64,000 nucleotides of DNA from Bacillus mojavensis RO-H-1 = KCTC 3706 (GTDB taxonomy: Bacteria > Bacillota > Bacilli > Bacillales > Bacillaceae), in assembly GCF_000245335.1 (NCBI RefSeq), contig NZ_JH600286.1, forward strand, positions 402,210 through 466,209, in the 5' to 3' direction. The notes beneath the pieces are model-generated. The model was not told the DNA's origin. It saw only the letters and a list, made by a program, of their open reading frames with translations, and ran no database searches. The translations under genes and the position numbers were made by a program. Below are positions 37,189 to 46,494 of the stretch, piece after piece. Position 1 is the stretch's first letter. Every line of letters begins with the position of its first letter.

Positions 37189-37509
37189 TTATCGTAAACG
37201 CCATTCCTCGTATTGGGACATTTCTTTTTTGATCAGCGTCCAGATCAAACCGAGAATGGCAGCATCGTCAAGAATTCCTAAACCGAGCACGAAGTCCGGA
37301 ATCATATCAATTGGCATGATGATGTAAAAGACAGCACCTGTCAGAAGCAAAAGTGTTTTCATCTGTGAACGGGGATAGTCACCGTTTCGCCAATCACGGA
37401 GCATTTGGCAAAAGATTGTAATATGATTGATTAATTTTTTGCGGGTTTTTCTTTTCAGAATAGCTTTTCCGCCTGCTGCACCGAGCATTATCGCTTTTTT
37501 TTTCTTCAT
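37189..37509 (-). CDS. ykvA: DUF1232 membrane protein YkvA
   Basis: The 106-aa protein has a very basic N-terminus (M-K-K-K-K...K-R-K-T-R-K-K) and one or two C-terminal hydrophobic segments. The family motif is A-V-F-Y-I-I-M-P-I-D-M-I-P-D-F-V-L-G-L-G. DUF1232 proteins are widespread small membrane proteins without a defined activity. ATG 37509 has GGAGGTATGCTAA upstream. It is convergent with mtnD and divergent from spo0E across 200 bases. Confidence 0.9.
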   Translation of the reverse strand: MKKKKAIMLGAAGGKAILKRKTRKKLINHITIFCQMLRDWRNGDYPRSQMKTLLLLTGAVFYIIMPIDMIPDFVLGLGILDDAAILGLIWTLIKKEMSQYEEWRLR

Positions 37510-37711
37510 TTAGCATACCTCCTGCCTGCCGGTGTGTTTAAGATGGTCTTCGTCTGGGTATTGTTCTTCTAATCCTATCAATATATCTATTATAAATGAA
37601 AAATTAAGTTATTTAATAAAAATATGTTTACAAATAAAGTATAATCTGTAATAATGCACAATAACCCAATCAAACTTGTTTCCTATTTCTTAGCGGCGAG
37701 GGGTGAATTGA

Positions 37712-37969
37712 ATGGGCTGTTCTTCTGAACAAGAAAGATTGCTGGTGTCTATTGATGAAAAAAGAAAGTTAATGATAGACGCCGCTAGTAAGCAGGGATT
37801 TACAGGGCATGACACAATCAGACACAGTCAGGAGCTGGATTCTTTAATGAACGAATACCACCAGCTCATGCAAGAAAGCGAACATTCCCAAGGAATTCAA
37901 GGCCTTGTGAAGAAATTAGGCTTGTGGCCCCGAAGAGACGTCATGCCTGCATATGATGCACATAAATAG
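37712..37969 (+). CDS. spo0E: Spo0A-P phosphatase Spo0E
   Basis: Spo0E removes phosphate from Spo0A-P and so delays sporulation. The 85-aa helical hairpin has the family signature H-S-Q-E-L-D-S-L (the S-Q-E-L-D motif that contacts the receiver) and the tail [14 protein letters not shown] 37712 follows GCGAGGGGTGAA. The neighbour kinD, a phosphorelay kinase, and kinE elsewhere in the window act on the same pathway. AbrB and Spo0A control is known in 168; I could not assign the operators here. Confidence 0.95.
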   Translation: MGCSSEQERLLVSIDEKRKLMIDAASKQGFTGHDTIRHSQELDSLMNEYHQLMQESEHSQGIQGLVKKLGLWPRRDVMPAYDAHK

Positions 37970-37993
37970 CGGCGCTATCTGATGCATATATAA

Positions 37994-38024
37994 AGAGAGA
38001 GCTTTTCAGAAGCGCTCTTTTTTT
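37994..38024 (+). terminator. Probable terminator after spo0E
   Basis: AGAGAGC / GCGCTCT imperfect stem followed by TTTTTTTC, 25 bases past the stop. Confidence 0.65.
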
Positions 38025-38055
38025 CTGGGGAAATTTCATACGAAAGAGGGAACTG

Positions 38056-38487
38056 ATGAAAGAACTGGCGGTAGTCATTACTGAAATGATAAACCAATTT
38101 CATGATGCTTTTATTTCGATATGCGGGGTGCTTGGCATTCAATTAACCGACAAAGAAATGCATTTTTGGGTAATTGGGATATTTGGCATCTTCTTTTTCG
38201 CTGTCACTCACGCTGTATTTACATGGCTTTCTAAATGGAGCTCGACGGCTTTGTCCTTTATCTATACCGTAACGATCATCATTGTGATCGTATTTGCAAT
38301 TGAGATTCAGCAAAAAGTGACTGGACGGGGAAATATGGAGTTTTTAGATGCAACAGAAGGGTTAAAAGGCTTTTTGGTGTTCTTTGTCATCTTTTTGCTT
38401 TTAAAAATGCTTCTGCGTTTGATCCGATACTTCTTTTCAGGAGGAGCTGTAAGCAAGGGGAATGGAAATACCCGTTCCCGAAAATAA
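38056..38487 (+). CDS. eag: Membrane protein Eag
   Basis: The 143-aa product has three to four hydrophobic segments ([44 protein letters not shown]) and a basic Gly-Asn-rich tail. ATG 38056 has GAAAGAGGG upstream. In 168 the gene directly after spo0E is named eag (spo0E-associated gene). A YkvA-like function is not evident. It may be partly co-transcribed with spo0E by read-through of the imperfect terminator between them. Role unknown. Confidence 0.85.
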   Translation: MKELAVVITEMINQFHDAFISICGVLGIQLTDKEMHFWVIGIFGIFFFAVTHAVFTWLSKWSSTALSFIYTVTIIIVIVFAIEIQQKVTGRGNMEFLDATEGLKGFLVFFVIFLLLKMLLRLIRYFFSGGAVSKGNGNTRSRK

Positions 38488-38518
38488 AATAAGCCCTCCT
38501 GAGACTGTCAGGGGGCTA
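38488..38518. terminator. Terminator between eag and kinD
   Basis: AGCCCTCCTGA / TCAGGGGGCT stem with a 5-base loop. T runs are weak, so efficiency is uncertain. Confidence 0.6.
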
Positions 38519-40036
38519 GGAAGAGGAGACGGGGAGGGTAATGGTAACCTCGGTTCCTCTTCGTACTTCACTTTCTATATGAATGGAACCTCCGTACATC
38601 AGAACGATCCGTTTACATACGACAAGCCCGAGGCCGGTTCCTTTTTCTTTAGAAGTGACAAATGGAAGAAAGATATGTTCCAGCATTTCCTGTGATATCC
38701 CTTCGCCGTTATCCATCACTTTTATAATGGCCTTTTTATCAATTGCTCCTAAGGAAATTGTGAGTTTGCCGCCTTCCGGCATAGATTCAAGGCCATTTTT
38801 CGCAACATTCAAAATGACTTGTTTAATATGGTCTTTTGTACATTTTACTTTTAGAGGTTTATCAGTTAAAAATGTTAACTCTACCTCCACATTATATAAA
38901 TTTCCTTCAGAATAAATGATCGGCATAATTTCTTCGATAATATCCTGAAGCGAGTTAAGCTCCCATTTCTCAGCTGTCGGTTTTCCGAGAACTAAAAACT
39001 CACTCACAATTTGGTTGATACGTTTAATCTCTTGGTCGATAATTGAAAAGTAAAGCTGATCCTCTTCACCTTTATATTTCTTTTGCAGCAGCTGAATAAA
39101 ACCGCTTATGCCGGTGAGCGGATTGCGGATTTCGTGAGCCGTGCTGGCAGCAAGCGTTCCGATCAGCTCTAATTTTTGCTGCTCATTTTCCGAGCGCTCC
39201 AGTTGGGTCCGCCGCTTCAGCAAATAATAAAGCACAAGAATAAAAAGAATATTCAGCAAAACGATAATACAGGAAAGAGGAAGCACAAGGCTTTTACTCA
39301 GCTCCTCTATTGAGACAGGATTCGGGTATACTTTCATATTCCAGCTGATATCATCGAGATAACCGCTGACAGGTTTTTGATCCTTTGCGTGAGAAGCATG
39401 TCCGCTTGAGAAAATCATTTTGTCATTTTCGTTCACAACTTCAATATAGACATCAGGGCTCAGCAAGTTAATCAGGTTTTGCAGATAGTCAATTTGTATA
39501 GCTGCCACAAGATAATCTGTGACATTTTTCTTTTCGTCCAGCGCGGGAACACAAATTGTAAAAATCGGCTGGCCTGTAATTCTGCTTGAATAGCTGTCTG
39601 TAATGATAGTCTTTTTTGTTTGTTTTGCTTTTGTAAAAAAGGATCTGTCGGCCAGATTGACTTTAGTTTTTAATTCTGTTGCGCTGGCAGTGACATCTCC
39701 TTTGGCATTGAGCAAATAAAGACCGGAAAACCTTGGTTCGGAATCAAACGTTTTTTCTAAAACAGTTTTCATTTTTTTAATATCTATCGGTCTGTCGATA
39801 GCAATAGACAAGGAAGTCATTCTCGCTTTCGTTTCGCCGATTAAATAATTTATTTTGTTGCGGTGAAGATTCAGCATAACACTGGCTTCTTGCTTATGTT
39901 CGGCAGCTATTGTTTCTTTTTCCTTTTCATAGACGAAAAAGCTTATGACGAGTGCCGGAATCACTACTAGTGCAATATAAAGCTTAATTCTCCCGCAGGC
40001 GCCTTTTAGTATTTTCAATTTGCATCGCTCCAACAT
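38516..40036 (-). CDS. kinD: Sporulation/biofilm sensor histidine kinase KinD
   Basis: KinD is a membrane phosphorelay kinase that feeds Spo0F and influences biofilm matrix timing. The 506-aa protein has TM1 (~18-35), an extracellular double-Cache sensor (~40-255), TM2 (~258-282), HisKA with S-T-A-H-E-I-R-N-P-L-T-G-I-S-G-F, and HATPase with N-V-A-K-N-G-L-E-S-M-P and G-T-G-L-G-L-V-V. The sensor domain of the 168 protein binds small organic acids in its crystal structure. The ATG at 40036 has a cramped ribosome site (AGGTGT), but the N-terminal sequence fits my memory of the 168 protein. It is convergent with eag and divergent from mhqR. Confidence 0.94.
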   Translation of the reverse strand: MLERCKLKILKGACGRIKLYIALVVIPALVISFFVYEKEKETIAAEHKQEASVMLNLHRNKINYLIGETKARMTSLSIAIDRPIDIKKMKTVLEKTFDSEPRFSGLYLLNAKGDVTASATELKTKVNLADRSFFTKAKQTKKTIITDSYSSRITGQPIFTICVPALDEKKNVTDYLVAAIQIDYLQNLINLLSPDVYIEVVNENDKMIFSSGHASHAKDQKPVSGYLDDISWNMKVYPNPVSIEELSKSLVLPLSCIIVLLNILFILVLYYLLKRRTQLERSENEQQKLELIGTLAASTAHEIRNPLTGISGFIQLLQKKYKGEEDQLYFSIIDQEIKRINQIVSEFLVLGKPTAEKWELNSLQDIIEEIMPIIYSEGNLYNVEVELTFLTDKPLKVKCTKDHIKQVILNVAKNGLESMPEGGKLTISLGAIDKKAIIKVMDNGEGISQEMLEHIFLPFVTSKEKGTGLGLVVCKRIVLMYGGSIHIESEVRRGTEVTITLPVSSS

Positions 40037-40164
40037 ACACCTGATTAGAGGTATTATATCATTGTTTCTTCTTGTTTAATAAGAAAAAATAACCAAAATA
40101 ATTAAGAAAAACAAGTTGTTCACATGAATAATAAAAAAGAAGAGAAATATTGGAAAGATTTTTA

Positions 40165-40193
40165 TTGACATTTCGGTATTTGTTTATTAATGT
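40165..40193 (+). promoter_or_regulatory. SigmaA-type promoter of mhqR
   Basis: TTGACA (40165-40170), 17-base spacer, TAATGT (40188-40193); 36 bases to the ATG. Confidence 0.72.
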
Positions 40194-40228
40194 TTCTCTG
40201 TAACGGTTTCTAAAAGGATGATTGAGAC

Positions 40229-40666
40229 ATGACAGAAAAATCACTGAAGTTATTTATCGTGCTGTCGCGCGCGTATCGGTCTATTAATGATCATATGAAT
40301 AAGCATATTCATAAGCATGGACTGAATCCTACTGAATTTGCTGTGCTGGAGCTGTTATATCATAAAGGTGATCAGCCGCTGCAGCAGATAGGGGATAAAA
40401 TTCTCTTGGCCAGCGGGAGCATCACCTACGTCGTAGATAAGCTTGAGCAAAAAGAGCTCCTTATTCGGAAAGCATCACCTACAGACAGACGAGTAACATT
40501 TGCACAAATTACCGAAAAAGGCATCAGTCTTTTGGATGATATTTTCCCTGATCATGCAGCTGAGATTGATGAAATGATCAGCGTATTAAGCGAAGAAGAA
40601 GTTGAACTGTGCACTGAAATGTTAAAAAGGGTAGGATTAAACGCAAAACAGTTTCATAATAAGTAA
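40229..40666 (+). CDS. mhqR: MarR-family quinone-sensing repressor MhqR
   Basis: In 168 MhqR represses quinone and aromatic detoxification genes (mhqNOP, mhqED, mhqA, azoR2). The 145-aa protein has H-G-L-N-P-T-E-F-A-V-L-E-L-L-Y-H-K-G, the recognition helix S-G-S-I-T-Y-V-V-D-K-L-E-Q-K, and a wing with T-D-R-R-V-T-F. It lacks a Cys typical of redox-sensing MarR proteins, so it probably binds the ligand directly. ATG 40229 follows AAAGGATGATTGAG. Its paralogue YkoM lies upstream in the window. A strong terminator follows. Confidence 0.93.
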   Translation: MTEKSLKLFIVLSRAYRSINDHMNKHIHKHGLNPTEFAVLELLYHKGDQPLQQIGDKILLASGSITYVVDKLEQKELLIRKASPTDRRVTFAQITEKGISLLDDIFPDHAAEIDEMISVLSEEEVELCTEMLKRVGLNAKQFHNK

Positions 40667-40706
40667 AAAAAGGAAGCCTTGTGATAGATAAGGCTTCCTT
40701 TTTTAC
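40663..40706. terminator. Bidirectional terminator between mhqR and motB
   Basis: AAAAAAGGAAGCCTT / AAGGCTTCCTTTTTT perfect stem with T tracts on both strands. Confidence 0.93.
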
Positions 40707-41490
40707 TATTTTTCATTTGTTTCCGCTGCGCCTCTTGGCAAGATGAGAACTTCAACCCGTCTGTTTTTGCTTCGGCCTTCCGCAGTTTTGTTGGAGGCCA
40801 CTGGTTTATACTCCCCATAGCCTTTGGCACTGAAAACTTTGGCATCAAGCTTAGGGTTCTCAATCAGAAGCCCCATGAAGTTTACGGCTCTCATTACACT
40901 TAAATGCCAGTTCGACTGAAATTCTGAATTTCTAATCGGCATATTGTCTGTATGTCCGCTGATAATAATGTTTCTCGGCGGATTAATCACGAGAAGGTTT
41001 GAAATCTCTTTTGCAAGCGGAATGTCTTCCTTGCGGATGGTCGCTTTTCCTGAATCAAAGAAGATACTGTCTTTAATCGTGATCAGAAGACCTTCCTTAG
41101 TCATCTTTGTTTCCAGCTGATGCTCCATCTTTTTATCTTTAATGAACTTTTCCACCTGGCTCTGCACATTTTTAAGTTCTTCTTGATCAGCTGCTTTTTC
41201 CTTTAGTTTCTTGTTTTCCTTTTTCTCTTCTTTTTCCTTTTCCACTTCATCGATTCCGTCTGACTCATTTTTAGGAGGGGTGACGCTGGAATAATCCAAT
41301 ACGCCGGTTCCGCCTGTAAAGACTTCATTAAATGATTTAGAAAGCATTTGAAACTTAGCTGCGTCAATCGAGCTGCTCGCGTACAGCACAATAAACAGTG
41401 CTAGGAGAAGGGTAAGGATATCGGCGTAAGGAACGAGCCATGATTCATCAACGTGCTCGTCCTCATGCTTCTTCTTCTTTTTCTCGCCAT
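40706..41490 (-). CDS. motB: Flagellar motor stator protein MotB; fused in frame to MotA in this sequence
   Basis: MotB anchors the proton-driven stator to the wall. It has one TM with the proton-carrying Asp (W-L-V-P-Y-A-D-I-L-T-L-L-L-A-L-F), a charged Lys/Glu linker, and an OmpA-like peptidoglycan-binding domain (I-I-I-S-G-H-T-D-N-M-P-I, A-K-G-Y-G-E-Y-K-P, N-R-R-V-E-V-L-I). The natural start should be ATG 41490 (M-A-R-K-K...), inside the end of motA. Here a run of 5 A's at about 41482-41486, where I expect 6, moves the MotB body into the motA frame. The ATG frame then leads nowhere and the two genes read as one 553-codon ORF. The corrected length is 261 aa. An indel error is probable. Confidence 0.9.
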
Positions 41491-42277
41491 TTTGCGCCTC
41501 TCCTTCTCGTTCTGCAAATTTCAAACGGTCCTTCGCAGGAAGGTACATTAAAAGTTTTTGCTCGATCACTTTCGGTGCCTGTCCTTCTAAAACGGACAGT
41601 ACGCCTTCAATCATAATTTCACGGAGCTTGACTTCCTGTTTTGACTTGCGTTTTAATTTGTTTGCAAAAGGATGCCATAATACATATCCCGTAAAGATAC
41701 CGAGAAGGGTGGCTACAAATGCTGCACTGATGGCGTGACCAAGTTCATCTGTATTGTCCATATGAGAAAGCGCGGCAATCAGTCCGATAACAGCACCGAG
41801 CACCCCAAGTGTCGGCGCGTAAGTTCCCGCCTGTGTAAAAATGGCGGCTCCGGCCTGGTGTCTGTCCTCCATCGCTTCAACTTCTTCAGTCATGATATCT
41901 CTGATAAATTCTGCGCTTTGCCCGTCAACAGCCATGCTGAGGCCGTTTTTCAGAAACGCGTCATCTACATTTTCAATACTTGCTTCCAAAGCCAGCAGAC
42001 CTTCACGGCGTGCAAGCTGAGCCCATTCAGAGAACATAGGAATGAGTTCTTCTATTGTCAGCTGTTTGTTTTCTTTAAATAGCACACGGAACAGCACAGG
42101 CACTTTTTTAATTTCTTTCGTTGGGAACGCAATGACTACCGCTGATATCGTTCCGGCGATGATAATTAAAATGGCAGCGGGATTTGCAAGAGCAGCGAAA
42201 CTGACGCCCTTCAGAACCATTCCCACACTCAATGCAACAAAAGCAAGAATAATACCGATAATCGAAGTTTTATCCAT
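41463..42277 (-). CDS. motA: Flagellar motor stator protein MotA
   Basis: MotA forms the H+-channel ring around MotB. It has four membrane segments (residues ~5-25, 32-52, ~150-170, ~180-200), the force-generating cytoplasmic loop R-R-E-G-L-L-A-L-E and the conserved G-V-L-G-A-V-I-G-L-I-A-A-L. ATG 42277 starts M-D-K-T-S-I-I-G-I-I-L, the family start; the longer frame to 42367 has no ribosome site. With the missing A restored the protein ends ...E-A at TGA 41465-41463 (271 aa), overlapping motB by 28 bases. As written the frame runs straight on through motB. Confidence 0.9.
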
Positions 42278-42409
42278 AATTTTCACCAAATCCTTTTTTA
42301 CTAGCTTGTCTATGGTTAATATCGGTATCAGTGTCTGGAACTTTAGAGACATTGTGAAATTGTTCATGAAATATTCAAGGAAGATACATAGAAGGGAGAA
42401 ATAAACAAA

Positions 42410-42446
42410 CGCGGGCTTTTCAGCATGGAAAAGCCCGCGGGTTTTA
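42410..42446. other. Perfect G-C-rich hairpin upstream of motA
   Basis: CGCGGGCTTTT / AAAAGCCCGCG is a perfect 11-bp stem with an 8-base loop and T's on the plus side. It lies 130 bases before motA and could terminate leftover transcription or be part of the motA leader. Confidence 0.65.
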
Positions 42447-42510
42447 ACGGTACCGCGATAGATTGGTGGGTATCTGATTCTCTAAACGGCTTTGTCAATA
42501 GAAATAGATA

Positions 42511-42554
42511 AACATGTTCCATCCTTCCTTAAGAAAGGGAAGGAATGACATGTT
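42511..42554. other. Long imperfect stem-loop between motA and clpE
   Basis: AACATGTTCCATCCTTCC pairs imperfectly with GGGAAGGAATGACATGTT around AAGAAA. No coding region covers it. It is a second structured element in a 338-base gap that otherwise shows nothing but the clpE terminator. Confidence 0.5.
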
Positions 42555-42583
42555 CTCGTACAAGAGAAGGATTTTACATAAAT

Positions 42584-42618
42584 AGCGGCTTCCCCGAAAA
42601 GGAAGCCGCTGATTTTTA
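42584..42618 (-). terminator. Terminator of clpE
   Basis: On the minus strand AGCGGCTTCC / GGAAGCCGCT stem (loop ~7), followed by ATTTATG. The T run is weak but the stem strong. Confidence 0.75.
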
Positions 42619-44715
42619 TTTTGCATGAACTTTGATGTTATCATCTTCTACTGTGACGTGAAAACTTGCAATCTCGTTATTGTCAAGCAGCAGATCAGTC
42701 ATTTCATCCTCAATCCATTCCTGGATCGTTCTTCTGAGCGGGCGCGCACCAAATGAAGGATGGTAACCCAGTTCAGCTATTTTTTCTTTTGCTTCATCTG
42801 AAACACTCAAGCTGATACCGCGTTCTGCCAATGTTTCTTCCAATTCTCCAAGAAGAAGGCTGACAATTTTGACCAGATGCTCTTTTTCAAGGGAACGGAA
42901 TTCGATGATGCTGTCAAAGCGGTTGAGAAACTCAGGTTTAAAGAACATGCTGAGCGAATCAATTAATGTTTGTTCTTCAATCACGCTGTCCTCTGATTGG
43001 AAACCGACTTTCGTTTGTTTTTCACCGGTACCTGCATTGCTTGTCATAATGATGACGGTGTCTTTAAAGCTTACGGTTCTGCCTTGGCTGTCCGTTAAGC
43101 GGCCGTCTTCCATAATTTGCAGGAACATATGCTGAACATCTGGGTGCGCTTTTTCAATCTCGTCAAGCAGCACGATGCTGTATGGATTGCGGCGCACTTT
43201 TTCCGTTAATTGTCCAGCTTCCTCATGGCCGACGTATCCAGGTGGTGAACCAATGATTTTAGACACGGCGTGTTTCTCCATGTATTCACTCATATCGAGA
43301 CGGATAATGGCATCTTTCGTGCCGAATAATTCATCCGCCAGTGTTTTAGAAAGCTCTGTTTTCCCTACGCCGGTTGGTCCGACAAAGAGGAAGGAGCCGA
43401 CTGGTCTGTTTTTTGTATTTTAAGCCGGCGCGGCTGCGTCTGACCGCTTTTGCCACTTTTTGAACAGCCGCTTCTTGTCCAATAACGCGTTCATGTAGCT
43501 TTGCCTCAAGCTCTTTCATTTTTGTTTGCTCGTCTGCCTGCAGTTTTCCCACAGGAATGCCGGTTTTTTGTTCGACGATATCCTGAATGTGCTCAGCTTC
43601 CACTGTGACGGCGGAATGTGCGGAAGAGCTGTTCAGTTTTTTCTCCAGTGCGATTTCTTCATCACGGAGTTTTGCTGCCAATTCGTAATTCTCTTCTTCC
43701 AGCGCTTTTGTTTTTTCTGCTTCAATTGCAGTCAGCCGTTCAGCTGCATCTTCATCATTTAAATCATCAATTAACAGATTGGCTTTAGATCCAGCTTCGT
43801 CTAATAAATCAATCGCTTTGTCCGGCAGATGTCTGTCCTGAATGTAGCGTGCTGATAAAGTGACACATGCTTTCAATGCTTCATCGCTGAATGTCACGCC
43901 ATGGTATGCTTCGTATTTGTCTTTAATTCCTTGCAGAATGCTGATCGCTTGTTCAATTGTAGGCTCCTGTACCATGACAGGCTGAAAACGTCTTTCCAGC
44001 GCCGCTTCTTTTTCAATTTGACGGTATTCTTTCAGTGTTGTCGCTCCGATGACTTGCAGCTCACCTCTGGCAAGAGCGGGTTTGAGAATGTTTCCTGCAT
44101 CCATTGAGCCTTCTGCAGAGCCTGCGCCAACGAGAAGGTGAATTTCATCAATGAAAAGAATGACATTTTTGCGCTCTTTCAACTCAGTGATCAGCTGTTT
44201 CATTCTTTCTTCAAATTGGCCTCTGATGCCAGTGTTTGCAACAAGGGATGCGACATCTAGCAAGTAAAGCTCTTTGTTTTTTAATTTATGTGGTACATCG
44301 CCTTCAGCGATTTTTAAAGCGAGTCCTTCTGCAATAGCTGTTTCCCTACACCTGGCTCTCCAATCAGCACCGGATTGTTTTTGTTGCGGCGGTTTAGAAT
44401 CTCGATCACACGCGCAACTTCTTCATCACGGCCGATGACAGGGTCAATCAGACCGGCTTTAGCGCCGTTTGTAATATTTTGCGCCAGCTCATCAAGCAAA
44501 CCTTTTTTCTCGCTTGCTTTAGCTGCGCTTTGTTCTTTCGGCTGGAATGCTTGTTCAAAGGGAAAACCGAAAGATTGAGGACCCATGCTCATTGAAGGTT
44601 TACGAGTCAGTTCGTGATAGCAAGTTTCACATAAAACCATTTGTTTATGAACAGAATTTATTTGCATGTTAAGGCGAATCGTCGCCTCGTTTTGATGACA
44701 GTGTTGACAACGCAT
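42616..44715 (-). pseudogene. clpE: ATP-dependent Clp protease ATPase ClpE; two frameshifts here
   Basis: ClpE is an Hsp100 unfoldase partnering ClpP. Domains in order: N-terminal zinc finger (M-R-C-Q-H-C ... C-E-T-C), AAA-1 (G-E-P-G-V-G-K, L-F-I-D-E-I-H), a UVR-like coiled linker (E-E-N-Y-E-L-A-A-K-L-R-D-E-E), AAA-2 (V-G-P-T-G-V-G-K after repair, [11 protein letters not shown]) and the C-terminal D2-small domain. Break 1 near 44343-44345: G-K should continue G-K-T-A-I-A-E-G; AAA should be AAAA. Break 2 near 43415-43420: a 6-A run (T's on plus) should have 5, giving L-K-Y-K-N-R-P-V-G-S. Corrected length is 699 aa. Both are probably errors. CtsR boxes lie upstream. Confidence 0.93.
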
Positions 44716-44737
44716 TTGCCAAAACCCCCTTATAAAA

Positions 44738-44942
44738 TTTGATCATCTTTGACCAATTAACTTGGAAAAAAAGGTCGATTTAATTGACCTTCTTTGACTA
44801 ATAGTATACGCCAGATTCACTGGCTTTCAAAACCATTTGCTCAAAGCAGTCTTTCTTGACCAACTTTGACCAATAGAATAATAAAAAAGACGGCTGGTTT
44901 GACCTTCTTTGATTAATAGTATACTCTGACCTTTTTTGACTT
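44738..44942 (-). promoter_or_regulatory. clpE control region: five CtsR operators and two sigmaA promoters
   Basis: On the minus strand five GGTCAAA-N3-GGTCAAA-type repeats occur at about 44738-44754, 44784-44799, 44855-44871, 44898-44914 and 44926-44942. Two promoters are visible: TATACT -10 boxes at 44803-44808 and 44918-44923, each preceded by TTGAAA with a 16 or 17 base spacer. CtsR repression with heat induction is well established for clpE. Confidence 0.93.
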
Positions 44943-45077
44943 TCAAGCCTTTTGCTCAAAAATATTTTTGAGTTGTTTCCACAGTAAAACTTGTTTTGTT
45001 CGTCTTTTCAAGGAACTTGTCTCATAGGCTATAAAAAGGATAAAAGGACAATACTGCTGTTGGTTCGGAGGGGAGAA

Positions 45078-46118
45078 ATGGAACAATCAAAAGGGTCTGC
45101 ACATCAGCTCGCTTTTGTGTATGTAGGCACAGTCGTCGGAGCGGGATTTGCAACTGGCAGGGAAATTGTTGAGTTTTTTCTGAAGTTCGGCTGGTTCGGA
45201 TTGCTTGGTATTATTATAAGCGGAGGGATGTTTACGTTTTTAGGCGCAAAGCTGATGATCATTTCAAAGCGAATCAATGCCAAGTCATATCAGGAAATGA
45301 ATATATACTTGTTCGGGGAGGCTGCCGGAAGGATTATCAATGTCTTTATGCTGTTTGTTCTCCTCGGTGTCACATCTGTCATGCTGTCTGGCGCAGGGGC
45401 GCTTTTTGAGGAACAGCTTGGCATGTCAGCTCAAGTTGGAATGCTGATCACAATTGGATTAAGTTTGATTGTGATGACAAGAGGAGTAAAAGGCATTTTC
45501 GGTGTAAATGTGTTTGTTGTACCGCTTTTGATTATCTTTTCTATGGTTGTGGTGGCCGATTCTTTTATTTTCAGTGAGACGCGGAATACAACTCAGTGGG
45601 TGTGGCCGCATCGATGGGACTGGCTATTATCAGCGGTCTCGTACGGCGCTTTGAATTTATCGCTTGCCCAGGCTGTTTTGGTGCCGCTGGCGAATGAAAT
45701 GTCTTCAGAACAGGTGATAAGAAAAGGCGCTTTCATCGGAGGTACAATGCTGACAATTGTGCTTTCTGCGAGTTTTTTGTCTTTGTCGATGCTGCCGGAT
45801 GTATTTTTGTATGATATTCCAATGGCTCAAGTGGTTTACCTCTTTGCGCGATCTGTACATTTGATTTACTTGTTGATTATATTCGGCGAAGTGTTCACGT
45901 CGGTGATCGGAAATCTTTATGGGCTGGAAAAACAAGTGAAGAGCTTTCTTCCTATAAAAAGTAAATATATTTTTGCGGCAATTATGATTACGGCTTATAT
46001 CACGAGTCAAATTGGTTACGGCAAGCTCATTTCAACCATTTATCCATTGTTTGGCTATGTGAGCTTGGCCTTTATAGGCGCTTTGGTCTGTAAAAAGGTT
46101 CCCCGGCACAGTTTGTAG
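45078..46118 (+). CDS. ykvI: Membrane transporter-like protein YkvI
   Basis: The 346-aa protein has about ten membrane helices, starting A-F-V-Y-V-G-T-V-V-G-A-G-F-A-T-G-R-E-I-V-E-F-F, a broken first helix with G-A-G-F like the LeuT/APC fold, where such glycines bind substrate. The family is annotated as YkvI, of unknown substrate. I chose ATG 45078, 6 bases after GGAGGGGAG, over the upstream frame that starts in the CtsR region. It is divergent from clpE and stands before the preQ1 leader of queC, though not obviously in that operon. A transport role is an inference from fold only. Confidence 0.86.
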   Translation: MEQSKGSAHQLAFVYVGTVVGAGFATGREIVEFFLKFGWFGLLGIIISGGMFTFLGAKLMIISKRINAKSYQEMNIYLFGEAAGRIINVFMLFVLLGVTSVMLSGAGALFEEQLGMSAQVGMLITIGLSLIVMTRGVKGIFGVNVFVVPLLIIFSMVVVADSFIFSETRNTTQWVWPHRWDWLLSAVSYGALNLSLAQAVLVPLANEMSSEQVIRKGAFIGGTMLTIVLSASFLSLSMLPDVFLYDIPMAQVVYLFARSVHLIYLLIIFGEVFTSVIGNLYGLEKQVKSFLPIKSKYIFAAIMITAYITSQIGYGKLISTIYPLFGYVSLAFIGALVCKKVPRHSL

Positions 46119-46324
46119 TCAAAATGTTTATACGTATATAATAATGAAGCAAACGTTTATGCTGAACTCTGCGCTAGCCAGGAATTGATGTGTTTTTGCT
46201 GTGTAGAAGAATCAAGCCAAAGAAATGAGACAGGCTTTTGGCTATCTTTTTATTGTCAAGAAAAACAACATTATGGTAAGATAGCAGAAGTGAAAAAATT
46301 GAAGAAAATCCGTGGATATGCGGG

Positions 46325-46396
46325 AGAGGTTCTAGCTACACCCTCTATAAAAAACTAAGGACGTGCTGTATCCTTGGATACGGCCTTTTTTATGTT
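46325..46396 (+). promoter_or_regulatory. preQ1-I riboswitch and terminator of queCDEF
   Basis: The tiny aptamer AGAGGTTCTAGCTACACCCTCTATAAAAAACTAA (46325-46358) is the typical class-I sequence. It runs directly into GCTGTATCC / GGATACGGC plus T's (46365-46395), the terminator. High preQ1 stops queuosine synthesis. Confidence 0.96.
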
Positions 46397-46404
46397 TTTC
46401 TAGA

Positions 46405-46432
46405 GCACCTTTCCGGAAAGGTGTTTTTTTAT
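46405..46432 (+). terminator. Second terminator-like hairpin in the queC leader
   Basis: CACCTTTCC / GGAAAGGTG is a perfect 9-bp inverted repeat with no intervening bases, followed by TTTTTTT. It lies after the riboswitch terminator and 60 bases before queC; loop constraints reduce the real stem by 2 bp. Confidence 0.6.
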
Positions 46433-46494
46433 ATTTTAACAGTTGTAGCGATGTCTCTCGCCGAGGTTTTTTATAGCGGAGAAGGAGAGGAATC

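Noticed and set aside
40706..42367. A genuine MotA-MotB fusion protein
   Set aside because: The fusion depends on one missing A in a homopolymer, and ten similar indels occur in the window, so I list two genes.
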